From JBGTKH01 sp041744735 (GTDB taxonomy: Bacteria; Planctomycetota; Planctomycetia; Pirellulales; Pirellulaceae), in NCBI GenBank assembly GCA_041744735.1, contig JBGTKH010000044.1, positions 1 to 15,472 on the forward strand: a stretch of 15,472 nt of DNA. Direction: 5' to 3'. Positions 8,501-14,526 of the stretch are shown piece by piece. Within the stretch, counting starts at the first letter, position 1. Each line of letters begins with the position of its first letter. The translations under genes and the position numbers were made by a program. Under the pieces are notes generated by a model, which made no database searches, had not been told where the DNA came from, and saw only the letters and a program-made list of their open reading frames with translations.

Positions 8501-8950
8501 CGCCGCCGCCGTTCCCATCTTGCGGAAGTACTCATCGACCGGCAACACGATCTGCTGCCAGCCGCCCTTGTCATTCAGCTTGAGTCGCAGTTGATGGCAT
8601 TGGCTGGTCGCATCGATCAAACGAATTGGGATCGAGTTGACTCCCGGCGGAACATTCAGCCAAAACGACAACCGTTCCACCGGCACGTCGGGCAAGGGAA
8701 TCGCGGCCTGCACGTAATTGCCGCCCTGAGTGAAATCCCCGTGCAAGGCCAGCACCGGCTGATCGCGAAAACGCTCGGCGGCAATTTCCAGTCCGCCCCG
8801 CGCACCGGGAAACTCGCGGCCATTGTCAAACTTCCAACCGCCCCGGTCCAGTTCGGCGTCAATCAACGCGATGGGTTGCTGGCATTGCGCCGCGTTGGGA
8901 ATCGCTGCCAGGAAGGTCAGCACGGCTAAGATGATCGTTCGCGTAATCAA
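5498..8950 (-). CDS. Large exported glycoside-hydrolase-like protein with tandem carbohydrate-binding-type domains
   Basis: A 1150-residue protein. It starts with TTG at 8950, preceded by AAGGAG six bases upstream, and a signal peptide follows (LITRTIILAVLTFLAAIPNA, first residue read as Met). Two homologous beta-rich domains follow (about 30-205 and 215-385); both contain W-x-F-x-x-G-x-EF-x-GA-x-GGL, DFT-x-GG-x-YV and WGGANDG-x-WH. A third jelly-roll-like domain (about 390-540) is next. Residues about 650-960 look like a clan GH-A (TIM-barrel) glycosidase: TGNEPHG (candidate acid/base Glu796) and HSTELGLNS (candidate nucleophile Glu885), 89 residues apart, with DFHIYEHY and VSWFTIQYPD between and after. 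A beta-sandwich tail ends the protein. A role in extracellular or periplasmic polysaccharide breakdown is inferred. Repeats B and C lie inside the frame (residues 753-759 and 591-612), and the stop lies in repeat A. The fold assignment is moderately sure; the substrate is unknown. Confidence 0.75.
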   Translation of the reverse strand: MITRTIILAVLTFLAAIPNAAQCQQPIALIDAELDRGGWKFDNGREFPGARGGLEIAAERFRDQPVLALHGDFTQGGNYVQAAIPLPDVPVERLSFWLNVPPGVNSIPIRLIDATSQCHQLRLKLNDKGGWQQIVLPVDEYFRKMGTAAALDVTSQYEKWGGANDGRWHQPGKLLVVLCSRALGTDVEVLLSDAVLQPGRAKTAIEKSIPLDELLQQGELDWTFNLGQEFRGAKGGLDVLRDQPEPGKFAMHLHADFTGGGAYVGVRKSFASLGVQSMNVIRMKMRSETTSQFAVRLVDSSGQAHQRKTVPFTADGKWHEVEIVPIKIAGGEHWGGANDGQWHGSVQLIEMMLNTRSNDANKPDLYIADIRADVVVEATAAPATFSESFESAESFGNTWRIGGDVKVASPGSNRTSNSLVLQRTLDTIQTETTATSAAFDVTSGMWQLQYSWKSSLHSPDNSYHGSVALEVLDPSAKALETIPLGIGFGESDWQVVAKNVLIPQGASQARLHVKLNKTYGSFHVDELSASRLKVQPIEPRIDRVLLSSDALGNLFLPGDSVVFHATVEANKPLPELEQMLSSSVRDYWGASTLGLRADLDTEKNGRVGDPTYGVALTRQAGKAGQFIYTADIALPSDEIAIGKYYELHVEIPQGSGAPVTVDSGFAILPTAITKEHAAENVPFSIRNWDGRIPAYLRLADRLGLRMLGVWGGWSSKPPYKPHLPGLDICKELDVKWITGTPASQIERNGFAVGRIANPSDEKNVDQYSEESLRTGMRNFLEVYADQGLAMIATGNEPHGTGEKVLENVRAYRAIYETVKAFDPKIHVIGTSVEPNEEYFRAGYQNFLDSYDFHIYEHYTKVRDTMRQYRELMKKYDAVKPIHSTELGLNSQGQTRLAVSREMIKKIVSFFAEGGATVSWFTIQYPDPKGTARGQFGDSHCMFDCKYNLYNPRLDAITHYHLINAICVKKFVQEKHYPGGAQAYLFRDEQDRCLQVLWLDGKREDVFVPMSADGPIRLIYVDGTQQTLQCADGGVTLTLSDEPLLLLYNSKDAALAESLGDAAISLVGQPAAVRPGTATTLSFTGRNLARENVRIVGPSRWTTQLKQAGDGRIEVHVESPPLTTAREARIHLQLLANEEIIGEIQVPVTVE
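6674..6694. repeat. In-frame palindromic repeat (copy B) within the glycosidase-like gene
   Basis: A perfect palindrome with 10-base arms (GGACGGATTG and its complement) around one base. Read on the coding strand it gives the peptide VGRIANPS near residue 753, between a conserved-looking segment and the catalytic barrel. Confidence 0.75.
7115..7179. repeat. In-frame inverted-repeat pair (copy C) within the glycosidase-like gene
   Basis: The arms at 7115-7131 and 7163-7179 are inverted copies (17 bases, one mismatch) separated by 31 bases. The left part, 7115-7138, is the exact complement of copy A. Translated on the coding strand, the element spans residues 591-612 and includes NGRVGDPTYG. 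No stop is introduced. Confidence 0.8.
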
Positions 8951-9020
8951 TTTGAACTCCTTGATCGGGTACTCTTGAGTTTCAACGTTTTAACATCCTA
9001 GTTGATGGTCCGGTAGGTTG
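8911..9020 (-). repeat. Leader module copy 1: upstream region, ribosome binding site, TTG start and first signal-peptide codons
   Basis: This 110-base segment resembles 15069-15180. Shared parts are the coding words for TRTIILAVLTF, the TTG start, a GGAG motif, scattered upstream words, and GTTGAT-x-GTCC-x-GTAGGTTG at the far end. The copies differ by point changes and small indels in the middle. Confidence 0.75.
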
Positions 9021-9078
9021 GGACTCCGTCCCGACCCCATGCTCACGCCGAGCGCTGGTCGGGACGGAGTCCCAAACC
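9013..9078. repeat. Hairpin-forming repeat (copy D) upstream of the glycosidase-like gene
   Basis: The arms at 9016-9036 and 9057-9078 are inverted copies (core GGGACTCCGTCCCGACC) that would pair over about 19-21 bases with one bulged T and a 20-base loop. It lies 63 bases before the TTG start at 8950 and 79 bases past the stop of the retropepsin-like gene on the same strand. It could end transcripts of that gene or shape the leader of the next; there is no T-run, so a standard intrinsic terminator is not shown. Confidence 0.75.
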
Positions 9079-9156
9079 ACGAACATCTGCTCGGGAAAGC
9101 GCCACAGCGCCATTGACGTCGTTGGAACAACGTTCAACGTGGCGGAAACTGGCGTG

Positions 9157-9648
9157 TTATGGAGTCTCGATGCCGCCGACCGTTTTGAATAACCCGTTGG
9201 GTTTGAGCATCAATTCAAGTGCTTGGTGGTGAAACGTTGCGTCAAAGAACTCGAAGAATCCGGTTTGTCCGAGCAAACAGTCGTAAGGAATCGGCGCTTC
9301 CGTAAAACCGACGAAGGCAGGCCACTTTGCCGCGGGACCGCCCACGGACAGTTCCAAATCAAGTCGTGCAAATCGCACCGCGTACGCATGTCCTTTCCAG
9401 CGGTGTTGCATTTGGTAAACGAACGACGTCACCCCAAGCAAACCGGCAAGTTGCTTTTGGAAGACTGTAAAATCTGTCCCCGTATCGGCATAAGCGTCGC
9501 CGATTTGCCAACTGCCGCTGCCGGGCGAGGCGCCGTAAGCGCGAATCGATATCACCGGCCGGTGGCGCACGGTCGATGCACCTGCGGTAACAAGTTGAGG
9601 CGCGATAGTGACCTGAGGGTAGGCCCGGTAACGAAACGTAAAGGTCAC
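9157..9648 (-). CDS. Retropepsin-like aspartic protease domain protein
   Basis: A 163-residue protein. The stretch YADTGTDFTVF (Asp55-Thr56-Gly57) is the active-site signature of single-domain retropepsin-type aspartic proteases, followed by LAGLLGV. Near the end, CLLGQTGFFEFFDATF (residues 124-139) matches the second hallmark, the hydrophobic I/L-L-G-x-x-G-F-F strand-turn. The family is known to act as a dimer with one Asp from each chain, so this short length is sufficient. There is no signal peptide. The start is GTG at 9648, overlapping the TGA of the upstream 94-residue gene by four bases (GTGA), which implies translational coupling. The natural substrate is unknown; the tight pairing suggests the partner is a cofactor, regulator or target. 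The assignment rests on motifs only. Confidence 0.6.
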   Translation of the reverse strand: MTFTFRYRAYPQVTIAPQLVTAGASTVRHRPVISIRAYGASPGSGSWQIGDAYADTGTDFTVFQKQLAGLLGVTSFVYQMQHRWKGHAYAVRFARLDLELSVGGPAAKWPAFVGFTEAPIPYDCLLGQTGFFEFFDATFHHQALELMLKPNGLFKTVGGIETP

Positions 9649-9929
9649 TGGAGTTGGACCCCGCCGATGAACTCCTCGGCCGTCTCTTCGTCGGATGGCA
9701 CGCGATCAATCACCACCGACTCCAAATCAACACCGGAGGCCAGCAGCGATTCGCGAAGTTGCTCCAGGTCATCCGCCCCGTCAATAATTCGCCAACCCTC
9801 CGCGGCGCACTGCAGGGCTACTGATTTGCCTTTCCATCGTTGGAACACATCCGCCGGCGCGGAGCCCCAGAATTCCTGATAACCGTGCAGATCCAGCGAA
9901 CAAGACTTCGACCGAGATTGGTTGATCAT
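9645..9929 (-). CDS. Small protein coupled to the retropepsin-like gene (DUF5678-like pattern)
   Basis: A 94-residue soluble protein with an ATG at 9929 preceded by GGAGG nine bases upstream, the best ribosome-binding site of this module. The middle part, FQRWKGKSVALQCAAEGWRI, then IDGADDLEQLRESLLASGVD and VVIDRVPSDEE, follows the pattern of small DUF5678-type proteins (W-x-GK-VAL, then a Leu-rich helix with a Gly, then a V-x-R-V-P strand). I make that link from memory of the pattern and hold it loosely. It ends in an acidic EETAEEFIGG tail. The stop overlaps the GTG of the protease-like gene. Its function is unknown. Confidence 0.65.
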   Translation of the reverse strand: MINQSRSKSCSLDLHGYQEFWGSAPADVFQRWKGKSVALQCAAEGWRIIDGADDLEQLRESLLASGVDLESVVIDRVPSDEETAEEFIGGVQLQ

Positions 9930-10186
9930 CGTGGTAGTCCTCCGTTGTGCAACGGCCCAGATTCGTCAATCTCTACCGTACACCGCCCCTTGACCTTTAG
10001 CCAGCTAAGCTGACGGGGAACATGGGCGGTCGGTGCCTTTTCTGCCCTCCTCCCCGACACGCGCCCGCGGAATCCTGACAATAGAGTAAAATTGACCAGC
10101 GGCGAATTCACGGAGGCGCCGGGGGGAACTCGATCCGGCCGGGAGATCTCGAAATCGAATACACGCACACAAGCTGGAGATAAACG
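9930..10186. promoter_or_regulatory. Divergent intergenic region between the retropepsin module and the toxin-antitoxin pair
   Basis: 257 bases separate two divergent gene pairs, so outward promoters must lie here. TAAAAT at about 10085-10092 is a possible -10 box for the plus-strand pair, but no good -35 is spaced to it. A short palindrome CAGCTAAGCTG (10002-10012) could be an operator; this is weak. The antitoxin's GGAG lies seven to eight bases before its ATG. Confidence 0.4.
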
Positions 10187-10519
10187 ATGTCTCAAGTAAC
10201 CACCGACAGACCCCAGGTAACCGCGCCGACGGTCTTACCCGAAGTTCTCACTTTGGCGGAAGCCGCCGAATACCTGCGCATCTCAGAGTCGGAAATACAT
10301 AACCTCATCCGACAGCAGGGGCTTCCGGGCCGGAAGATCGGAGATGAGTGGCGATTCCTCAAGGCGGGTCTGCAAGATTGGTTGCGCTCGCCCTTGATCC
10401 AGAAGCAACGCCTGATGGAGTTGGCTGGCGCGTGGAAAGATGATCCGTACCTCGACGAGATGCTCAAGCAAATCTTCGAGGAGCGTGGGCGGCCTATGAT
10501 CGAGGACGAGAACGGATGA
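10187..10519 (+). CDS. Helix-turn-helix (excisionase/MerR-like) antitoxin
   Basis: A 110-residue protein. Residues 20-67 (LTLAEAAEYLRISESEIHNL, then a glycine turn and GRKIGDEWRFLKAGLQDWL) form a winged helix-turn-helix of the HTH_17/excisionase type. The C-terminal part (about 70-110) is acidic and helical (DDPYLDEMLKQIFEERGRPM), suitable for binding and blocking the toxin. The start ATG at 10187 has TGGAG seven bases before it. Its TGA overlaps the ATG of the PIN gene by four bases (ATGA), the usual antitoxin-first order. By analogy with related pairs it should repress its own promoter in the upstream 257-base region. The DNA-binding domain call is good; the antitoxin role is inferred from position. 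Confidence 0.8.
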   Translation: MSQVTTDRPQVTAPTVLPEVLTLAEAAEYLRISESEIHNLIRQQGLPGRKIGDEWRFLKAGLQDWLRSPLIQKQRLMELAGAWKDDPYLDEMLKQIFEERGRPMIEDENG

Positions 10520-10932
10520 TCCTCTTGGACACAGACACGGTTTCTCTACTCGCCGGCGGACATCCAAAGGTCACGCAGCGAGCGCTGGCGGCAACGGACA
10601 CGGTGGCGACAACCGTCGTCACGCGGATCGAGATTCTGCGGGCGCGATTCGAGTTTTTGCTGAAAGCCGCTGACGGTGCACAGCTCCAGCGAGCGCAGCA
10701 CTGGCTCGACCAATCGGAAGCCGACCTGAGGAAATTGCCGGTGGTTACGATCGACGCCGCATCCGCTGCGGAGTTCGACAAGCTTCGCAAACAAAAGAAG
10801 CTCAAAAAGATTGGCCGCCAGGACTTGCTGATCGGCTGCATCGCACTTACCCACAACGCAACGCTGGTCACACGCAATTTGAAACACTTTCGACAGATTC
10901 CGAACCTAAAGGTCGAAAGCTGGGCAGTGTGA
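10516..10932 (+). CDS. VapC-like PIN-domain toxin
   Basis: A 138-residue PIN-domain protein, the usual VapC size. The acidic residues expected to hold magnesium are present: Asp5 and Asp7 in MILLDTDTVS, Glu39 in TRIEILRARF and Asp103 in GRQDLLIGCIA; the closing TRNLKHF motif is at 119-125. Known VapC toxins are ribonucleases that cut tRNA or rRNA and arrest growth when free of antitoxin. The ATG lies within the antitoxin stop (ATGA), so its translation depends on the antitoxin gene. The target RNA cannot be told from sequence. I give no symbol because the antitoxin is not of the classical VapB type. Confidence 0.88.
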   Translation: MILLDTDTVSLLAGGHPKVTQRALAATDTVATTVVTRIEILRARFEFLLKAADGAQLQRAQHWLDQSEADLRKLPVVTIDAASAAEFDKLRKQKKLKKIGRQDLLIGCIALTHNATLVTRNLKHFRQIPNLKVESWAV

Positions 10933-11160
10933 TTGGAGACTGGTGTTAGTATCGGTGTATTTTCGGACGACGCCGTTCATTGACTGTGCGATTAAGTGGT
11001 TTCAAGAGAGCGTGGAATATTCAACTGCGACGTTCTGATATGTGACAGCCTGGTCAATGCGTCGCTGGTCCGTCATGAGCACGACGATTGTTCGACATCT
11101 CGGCCGATCTTCTCGTGCCGGAGATCGTTTGAAGAATCGCGGAATAGTTGACCGGGGCGC
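10933..11160. other. Intergenic region between converging VapC and ASCH genes
   Basis: 228 bases between two converging genes. I see no open frame with coding character, RNA gene or convincing terminator; a GATCT/AGATC inverted pair near 11103-11128 is too weak to call. Confidence 0.5.
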
Positions 11161-11649
11161 CTACGCCGCCTTTCGGTATGATTGAAACTCGGTGTCCGGA
11201 GTCGTTTCTAGTATTTTTCCAAGCACCGCCACTTCGTCAGTGGATAGGTATCGATACGATTGCGGCGGATGAAATTGCGGCCAGACGCGCCGAAGTTGGG
11301 CTAGTTCAATCGGAGACGGAAAGAGATAAGGACGAGTAAGGAAAATTCCGACGGCCTTTGATGCACCGTCGAAGTATGCCGTGTAGTCGCGTCCGCTTAT
11401 ACCCGCAACGGATTTGACTTGCCACCAAAACTCGCTGGGGCGAGCTGTCTGAATCTCTTGGACGAAGAATGCCCCTACAAGCGCTCGAACGGGCGATGAC
11501 GCATAGACCAAAACGGCATCGCCACGATCGAGTTTAGGCGCAGTCCGCCGCAGTTCCACTCTCTTTGTTCCCTTGAAGATATTGTCCGCGTACTTTGGTC
11601 GTATTGACAGCAGTAAAACTCTCTTGCCGCTATCTATCTGGTGCCAAAC
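11161..11649 (-). CDS. ASCH-domain (PUA-fold) protein, start codon unclear
   Basis: The conserved reading begins VLLLSIRPKYADNIFKGTKR and continues with VELRRTAP, DAVLVYASSPVRALVGAF, AGISGRDYTAYF and PPQSYRYLS. This is the pattern of small ASCH proteins: an LSI-x-PKYA-x-x-IF-x-G-x-K opening and a central Y-x-SSP strand. ASCH domains share the PUA fold and are thought to bind RNA. About 155-160 residues are covered. No in-frame ATG, GTG or TTG lies near the expected start: the codons before the domain are GTT-TGG-CAC-CAG-ATA, so the left boundary is approximate. The frame overlaps the end of the preceding gene and is shifted +1 relative to its TAG (11630-11632). An ATA or CTG start, a +1 frameshift from the upstream gene, or a lost start codon are all possible. 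The frame is open further upstream, but only as a shadow of the other gene. Confidence 0.7.
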   Translation of the reverse strand, partial: VWHQIDSGKRVLLLSIRPKYADNIFKGTKRVELRRTAPKLDRGDAVLVYASSPVRALVGAFFVQEIQTARPSEFWWQVKSVAGISGRDYTAYFDGASKAVGIFLTRPYLFPSPIELAQLRRVWPQFHPPQSYRYLSTDEVAVLGKILETTPDTEFQSYRKAA

Positions 11650-13735
11650 TCCGGCCTTCGCGGTAGAGAACCGTAAAAGCTTCGTTCGGGACGCGCGTGG
11701 GCGACTGGAACGTCGATCGGACTCCGAAGGACCGAAGGACGACTTGCAAACGCTCGAAACCAATCGGTTTTTCGAAGACTTCCGTGTCACTAAACCGAAA
11801 TGCCTCAATCTCGCGGTCAAGGTCGAATTTCGACAATTCGAAAACGTGTTGCCATTCGTAAACTCCCAGACGGCGGAACCGGCGGAAGAGGTCCTTGGGC
11901 TTGCCATGCACGACCTCTTCGATCCGCGAACATGCGCGAAGTTGCATGCTGCCAGGATACTTTTGATTCTTCGTCACGTACCAGAGCACTCGTGCCGGAG
12001 CCGTTGGGCTCGTTGCATGGTGGGCCCGATAATAGACGGATTCCGGATTCAACGCTAGCTCAACATCGGCTCCAAAGAGCGTCTGTCGGGCCAATCGTTC
12101 GTCAAATAGGTGAAGCGCCCATTTCGGCTCAATGGCGACAACGTACGTCGGGATTTCGCAGTCGATAAGCTTCGCTGGCCAAATCGCGTGTTCGGCGTCG
12201 GAACCAACCAGCGCGTTGTTGCGCACCTCGTTTGAAGATAGTACGTCAATGAGTCGTTGCGACTCCGAGTCCACAACGCTGATTCTTGCTAAACGATCCT
12301 CCACCAACTTTGCTGTTTCGGTGGCAGTCGCAACCGATGCAAGGCAGACTTTTAACCAACTCTGTCCGCACTGGATAAAGCCCATGTCCCTGAGAGCACT
12401 GACAAGCATTTCCGTGACGAATTGTTCTTCCAATATCACCGCCGGCCGGTCGTCGCGTACTGCTTCCAGAATTACTGATCGCAGCAGGGTTCGGGCGAGC
12501 GAGCCAGCCAGCCGATCGCCGGAACATCGCAACACGCGAATCCGCACTGACGACCCAGCTTGGTTGTCGGCAACGATCAGTGCCAAATGGTCATTTGGCT
12601 CACGGATGACAATTTGACAGGAATATCGCCTGGGTTGTGCCATGCAGCGTCGCAGTTCTTGCTTGAGCGATACTTGGCGCTCACCTAGCTGCTGCGATTG
12701 AAACGTCGATGCAAATTGTTCTGCATCGCCGTGAACTTGGCGGATCTTCAAATTCGTACCCGCTAGCTGCGACCTCTGATACGCAGCCTCCCGTGTCAAT
12801 TCGTCTAAGCGTCCGATCAATTCCGATGGGCTCAGCACTGACAAGCCGAATACCTCATAGATCGCATCGGCTGCTTTCAAAACCTCTTCATCGCGCGTAA
12901 CGAATACGTTCGCCGACGAGGGTATCGTCCGAGCCAAATGCCGCATATCGGCCGCGTCTCGATTCGATTTCCAACGCGGGAAGAGTTCTTTCAACCGTTC
13001 CTGCGCAACGAAAAATGCGGTGTCCCCGCAGGCTATCACAGAGAATTGGTAAGAAAACCTCTTCCGTTCACGACGCGTCTCCGCATCCGGATGGCGGTTG
13101 ATTTCGTTGAACAGTTCCTCATCAACCGCGAGTCGCAGATGCGGCAGTAGCCAATCGGCGAGCAAGCCTTGACTTTCCTCTGCGCCGTTGCGGGTGTTGT
13201 CCTGCAAATCGAAAAACACGTTTGCATCGAGCACAACCTCTAGCGCCTGGTCGTCGCTGTTGGATTCTTGCGTGAAGAGATTGCTATGTTGGAAATCGAG
13301 CCAGTAAAAGGTCAGCCAATGACCATCCGCGCTCTTGCCAACTTTTTCGCGCTGTGCCACGAATCCGACTTTTGGCCAAAAGTCGTGCTCGGCGTAATCA
13401 CGTCGGCAACTGAGACCGATGCCTTGGTAGCGATCGCGGGTCTGTTTGCATAGTTCTCGGACCAACACGCTCCCGATACCTTGCGTCCGCATGTCACGAT
13501 TGACGCATAGGTGGTCAATAAACACTTTCTGCCTGCTGGTTCGGTAAATCAGGTAACCAACACAGCACTTTGCGTCGATTGCCACGAGAATTTGATTCCG
13601 TTCCGCGCGTTCGACAAATGCGCCATCGGGAAAGAATCCGAGCGTCTTGCTGTTTGCTCGCCAAAGCTGCTTGACGCTGTCGAGATAGGGCGATTCAGGT
13701 GCGACGCTCTGAATCACAAGTTGGCCAATCGCCAT
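11630..13735 (-). CDS. Multidomain GNAT - PIN - GNAT - PUA-like protein
   Basis: A 701-residue protein. Residues about 4-150 are a GNAT acetyltransferase: VFIDHLCVNRDMRTQGIGSV holds the R/Q-x-x-G-x-G acetyl-CoA loop (83-90) and FWPKVGF closes the fold. Residues about 165-310 form a PIN nuclease domain with acidic residues Asp170 (LDANVFFDL), Glu207/Glu211 (EELFNEINR), Asp260/Asp263 (NRDAADMRH) and Asp282 (VFVTRDEEV). After a coiled linker, residues about 386-466 resemble a second, degenerate GNAT. The C-terminal part (about 521-671: IPTYVVAIEPKWALHLFD, ARVLWYV, LRACSRIEEVVHGKPKDLFR, FRFSDTEVF) resembles a PUA/ASCH-type fold. The ATG at 13735 is chosen over the in-frame GTG at 13762 because GGAGG lies nine bases before it. 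It is the middle gene of a three-gene operon, 23 bases after the HNH gene. RNA cleavage coupled to acetylation is inferred. Confidence 0.75.
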   Translation of the reverse strand: MAIGQLVIQSVAPESPYLDSVKQLWRANSKTLGFFPDGAFVERAERNQILVAIDAKCCVGYLIYRTSRQKVFIDHLCVNRDMRTQGIGSVLVRELCKQTRDRYQGIGLSCRRDYAEHDFWPKVGFVAQREKVGKSADGHWLTFYWLDFQHSNLFTQESNSDDQALEVVLDANVFFDLQDNTRNGAEESQGLLADWLLPHLRLAVDEELFNEINRHPDAETRRERKRFSYQFSVIACGDTAFFVAQERLKELFPRWKSNRDAADMRHLARTIPSSANVFVTRDEEVLKAADAIYEVFGLSVLSPSELIGRLDELTREAAYQRSQLAGTNLKIRQVHGDAEQFASTFQSQQLGERQVSLKQELRRCMAQPRRYSCQIVIREPNDHLALIVADNQAGSSVRIRVLRCSGDRLAGSLARTLLRSVILEAVRDDRPAVILEEQFVTEMLVSALRDMGFIQCGQSWLKVCLASVATATETAKLVEDRLARISVVDSESQRLIDVLSSNEVRNNALVGSDAEHAIWPAKLIDCEIPTYVVAIEPKWALHLFDERLARQTLFGADVELALNPESVYYRAHHATSPTAPARVLWYVTKNQKYPGSMQLRACSRIEEVVHGKPKDLFRRFRRLGVYEWQHVFELSKFDLDREIEAFRFSDTEVFEKPIGFERLQVVLRSFGVRSTFQSPTRVPNEAFTVLYREGRSLAPDR

Positions 13736-13758
13736 TTTTGGAAACCTCCATGTTTTCG

Positions 13759-14526
13759 TCACGATCGCATCAGCTTCATGGAAAACTCGTTGAGCGCGTT
13801 AAAGCCCATCACGTATTCGAGCAACTGTGGTTCGCACAGATTGCACGCGAAGCAGTGGTTGATGAAGATGAACGAAAGAACACGATCTCCGCTAGGCATC
13901 ACTCCCATTGAATACTGGTAAATTTGACGCGTCTGCAATGGGCCCAACTCGTCATAGCGTTGACTAATGAGCAGATCGCGCCGTCGCGGATAAAGGCCAT
14001 AGGCAACTGGCCAATGAATCCGATTGTCTCCGTACCGGGCAAATGAACGAGCTTTGTCGTACATCGCCGAATACGGATCTTCTCTGGCCGCGTGCACAAG
14101 CAATTCCAGGCCCACTTTTAGGAGAAATCTAGCCAAGAGTCGCGCATAGTCTCTTGGTGGGTCGACAAGCAAATAAGCGCCGTTGGCGTTGAGAACGAAG
14201 CTTCGTGACTCATGCGATGCGACGACGATGACGCGGTCATAGAAGCCCGTCGAATAGAGATTCACGTCCGATCCAGAAAACTTTGGCAGTTTGCCTCTTT
14301 TCGTTTTGATGGCGGCGCCTGTGCGTTCGATACCGAATGGCGGACTTGCAAGCACATCGCGTTCGAGGTTCGAACCGAAGTATTGATTGCACTGATCGCA
14401 CACGAATCCCGGTGCCAAAGTGGTATCGTCATTCCCCAGCGATTCCGGAATCGGATGCTCGACGCTAGTAAACGGTGCCGCAGTTCTCAAGCAAAACAGA
14501 CATTTGAACGGGATTGGTCGATCCAT
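13759..14526 (-). CDS. HNH-type (HNH_5-like) endonuclease
   Basis: A 255-residue protein. The N-terminus carries CLFC (Cys9, Cys12), SVEHPIPESLGN (Glu23-His24) and VCDQCNQYF (Cys43, Cys46, Asn47). This Cys4-framed E-H-x-x-P...C-x-x-CN layout is that of HNH_5-type endonucleases, in which the four cysteines bind zinc and the EH and N act in the metal-dependent cut. Residues about 60-255 form an attached domain I do not recognise, with a second Cys pair in HCFACNLCEP near the end. The ATG at 14526 places the zinc motif at the very N-terminus. The frame is open to 14712, but those codons lack family character. No strong Shine-Dalgarno is seen. It leads the operon with the GNAT/PIN and ASCH genes. 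The domain call is good; the target nucleic acid is unknown. Confidence 0.75.
   Translation of the reverse strand: MDRPIPFKCLFCLRTAAPFTSVEHPIPESLGNDDTTLAPGFVCDQCNQYFGSNLERDVLASPPFGIERTGAAIKTKRGKLPKFSGSDVNLYSTGFYDRVIVVASHESRSFVLNANGAYLLVDPPRDYARLLARFLLKVGLELLVHAAREDPYSAMYDKARSFARYGDNRIHWPVAYGLYPRRRDLLISQRYDELGPLQTRQIYQYSMGVMPSGDRVLSFIFINHCFACNLCEPQLLEYVMGFNALNEFSMKLMRS

Noticed and set aside
9223..9879. Plus-strand frame of 218 codons
   Set aside because: It is antisense to two coupled genes with good start signals and a D-T-G protease motif, and it shows no motif of its own.
11650..11907. Upstream extension of the ASCH frame
   Set aside because: These codons overlap the conserved C-terminus of the GNAT/PIN protein and read as Ser/Arg-rich shadow sequence.
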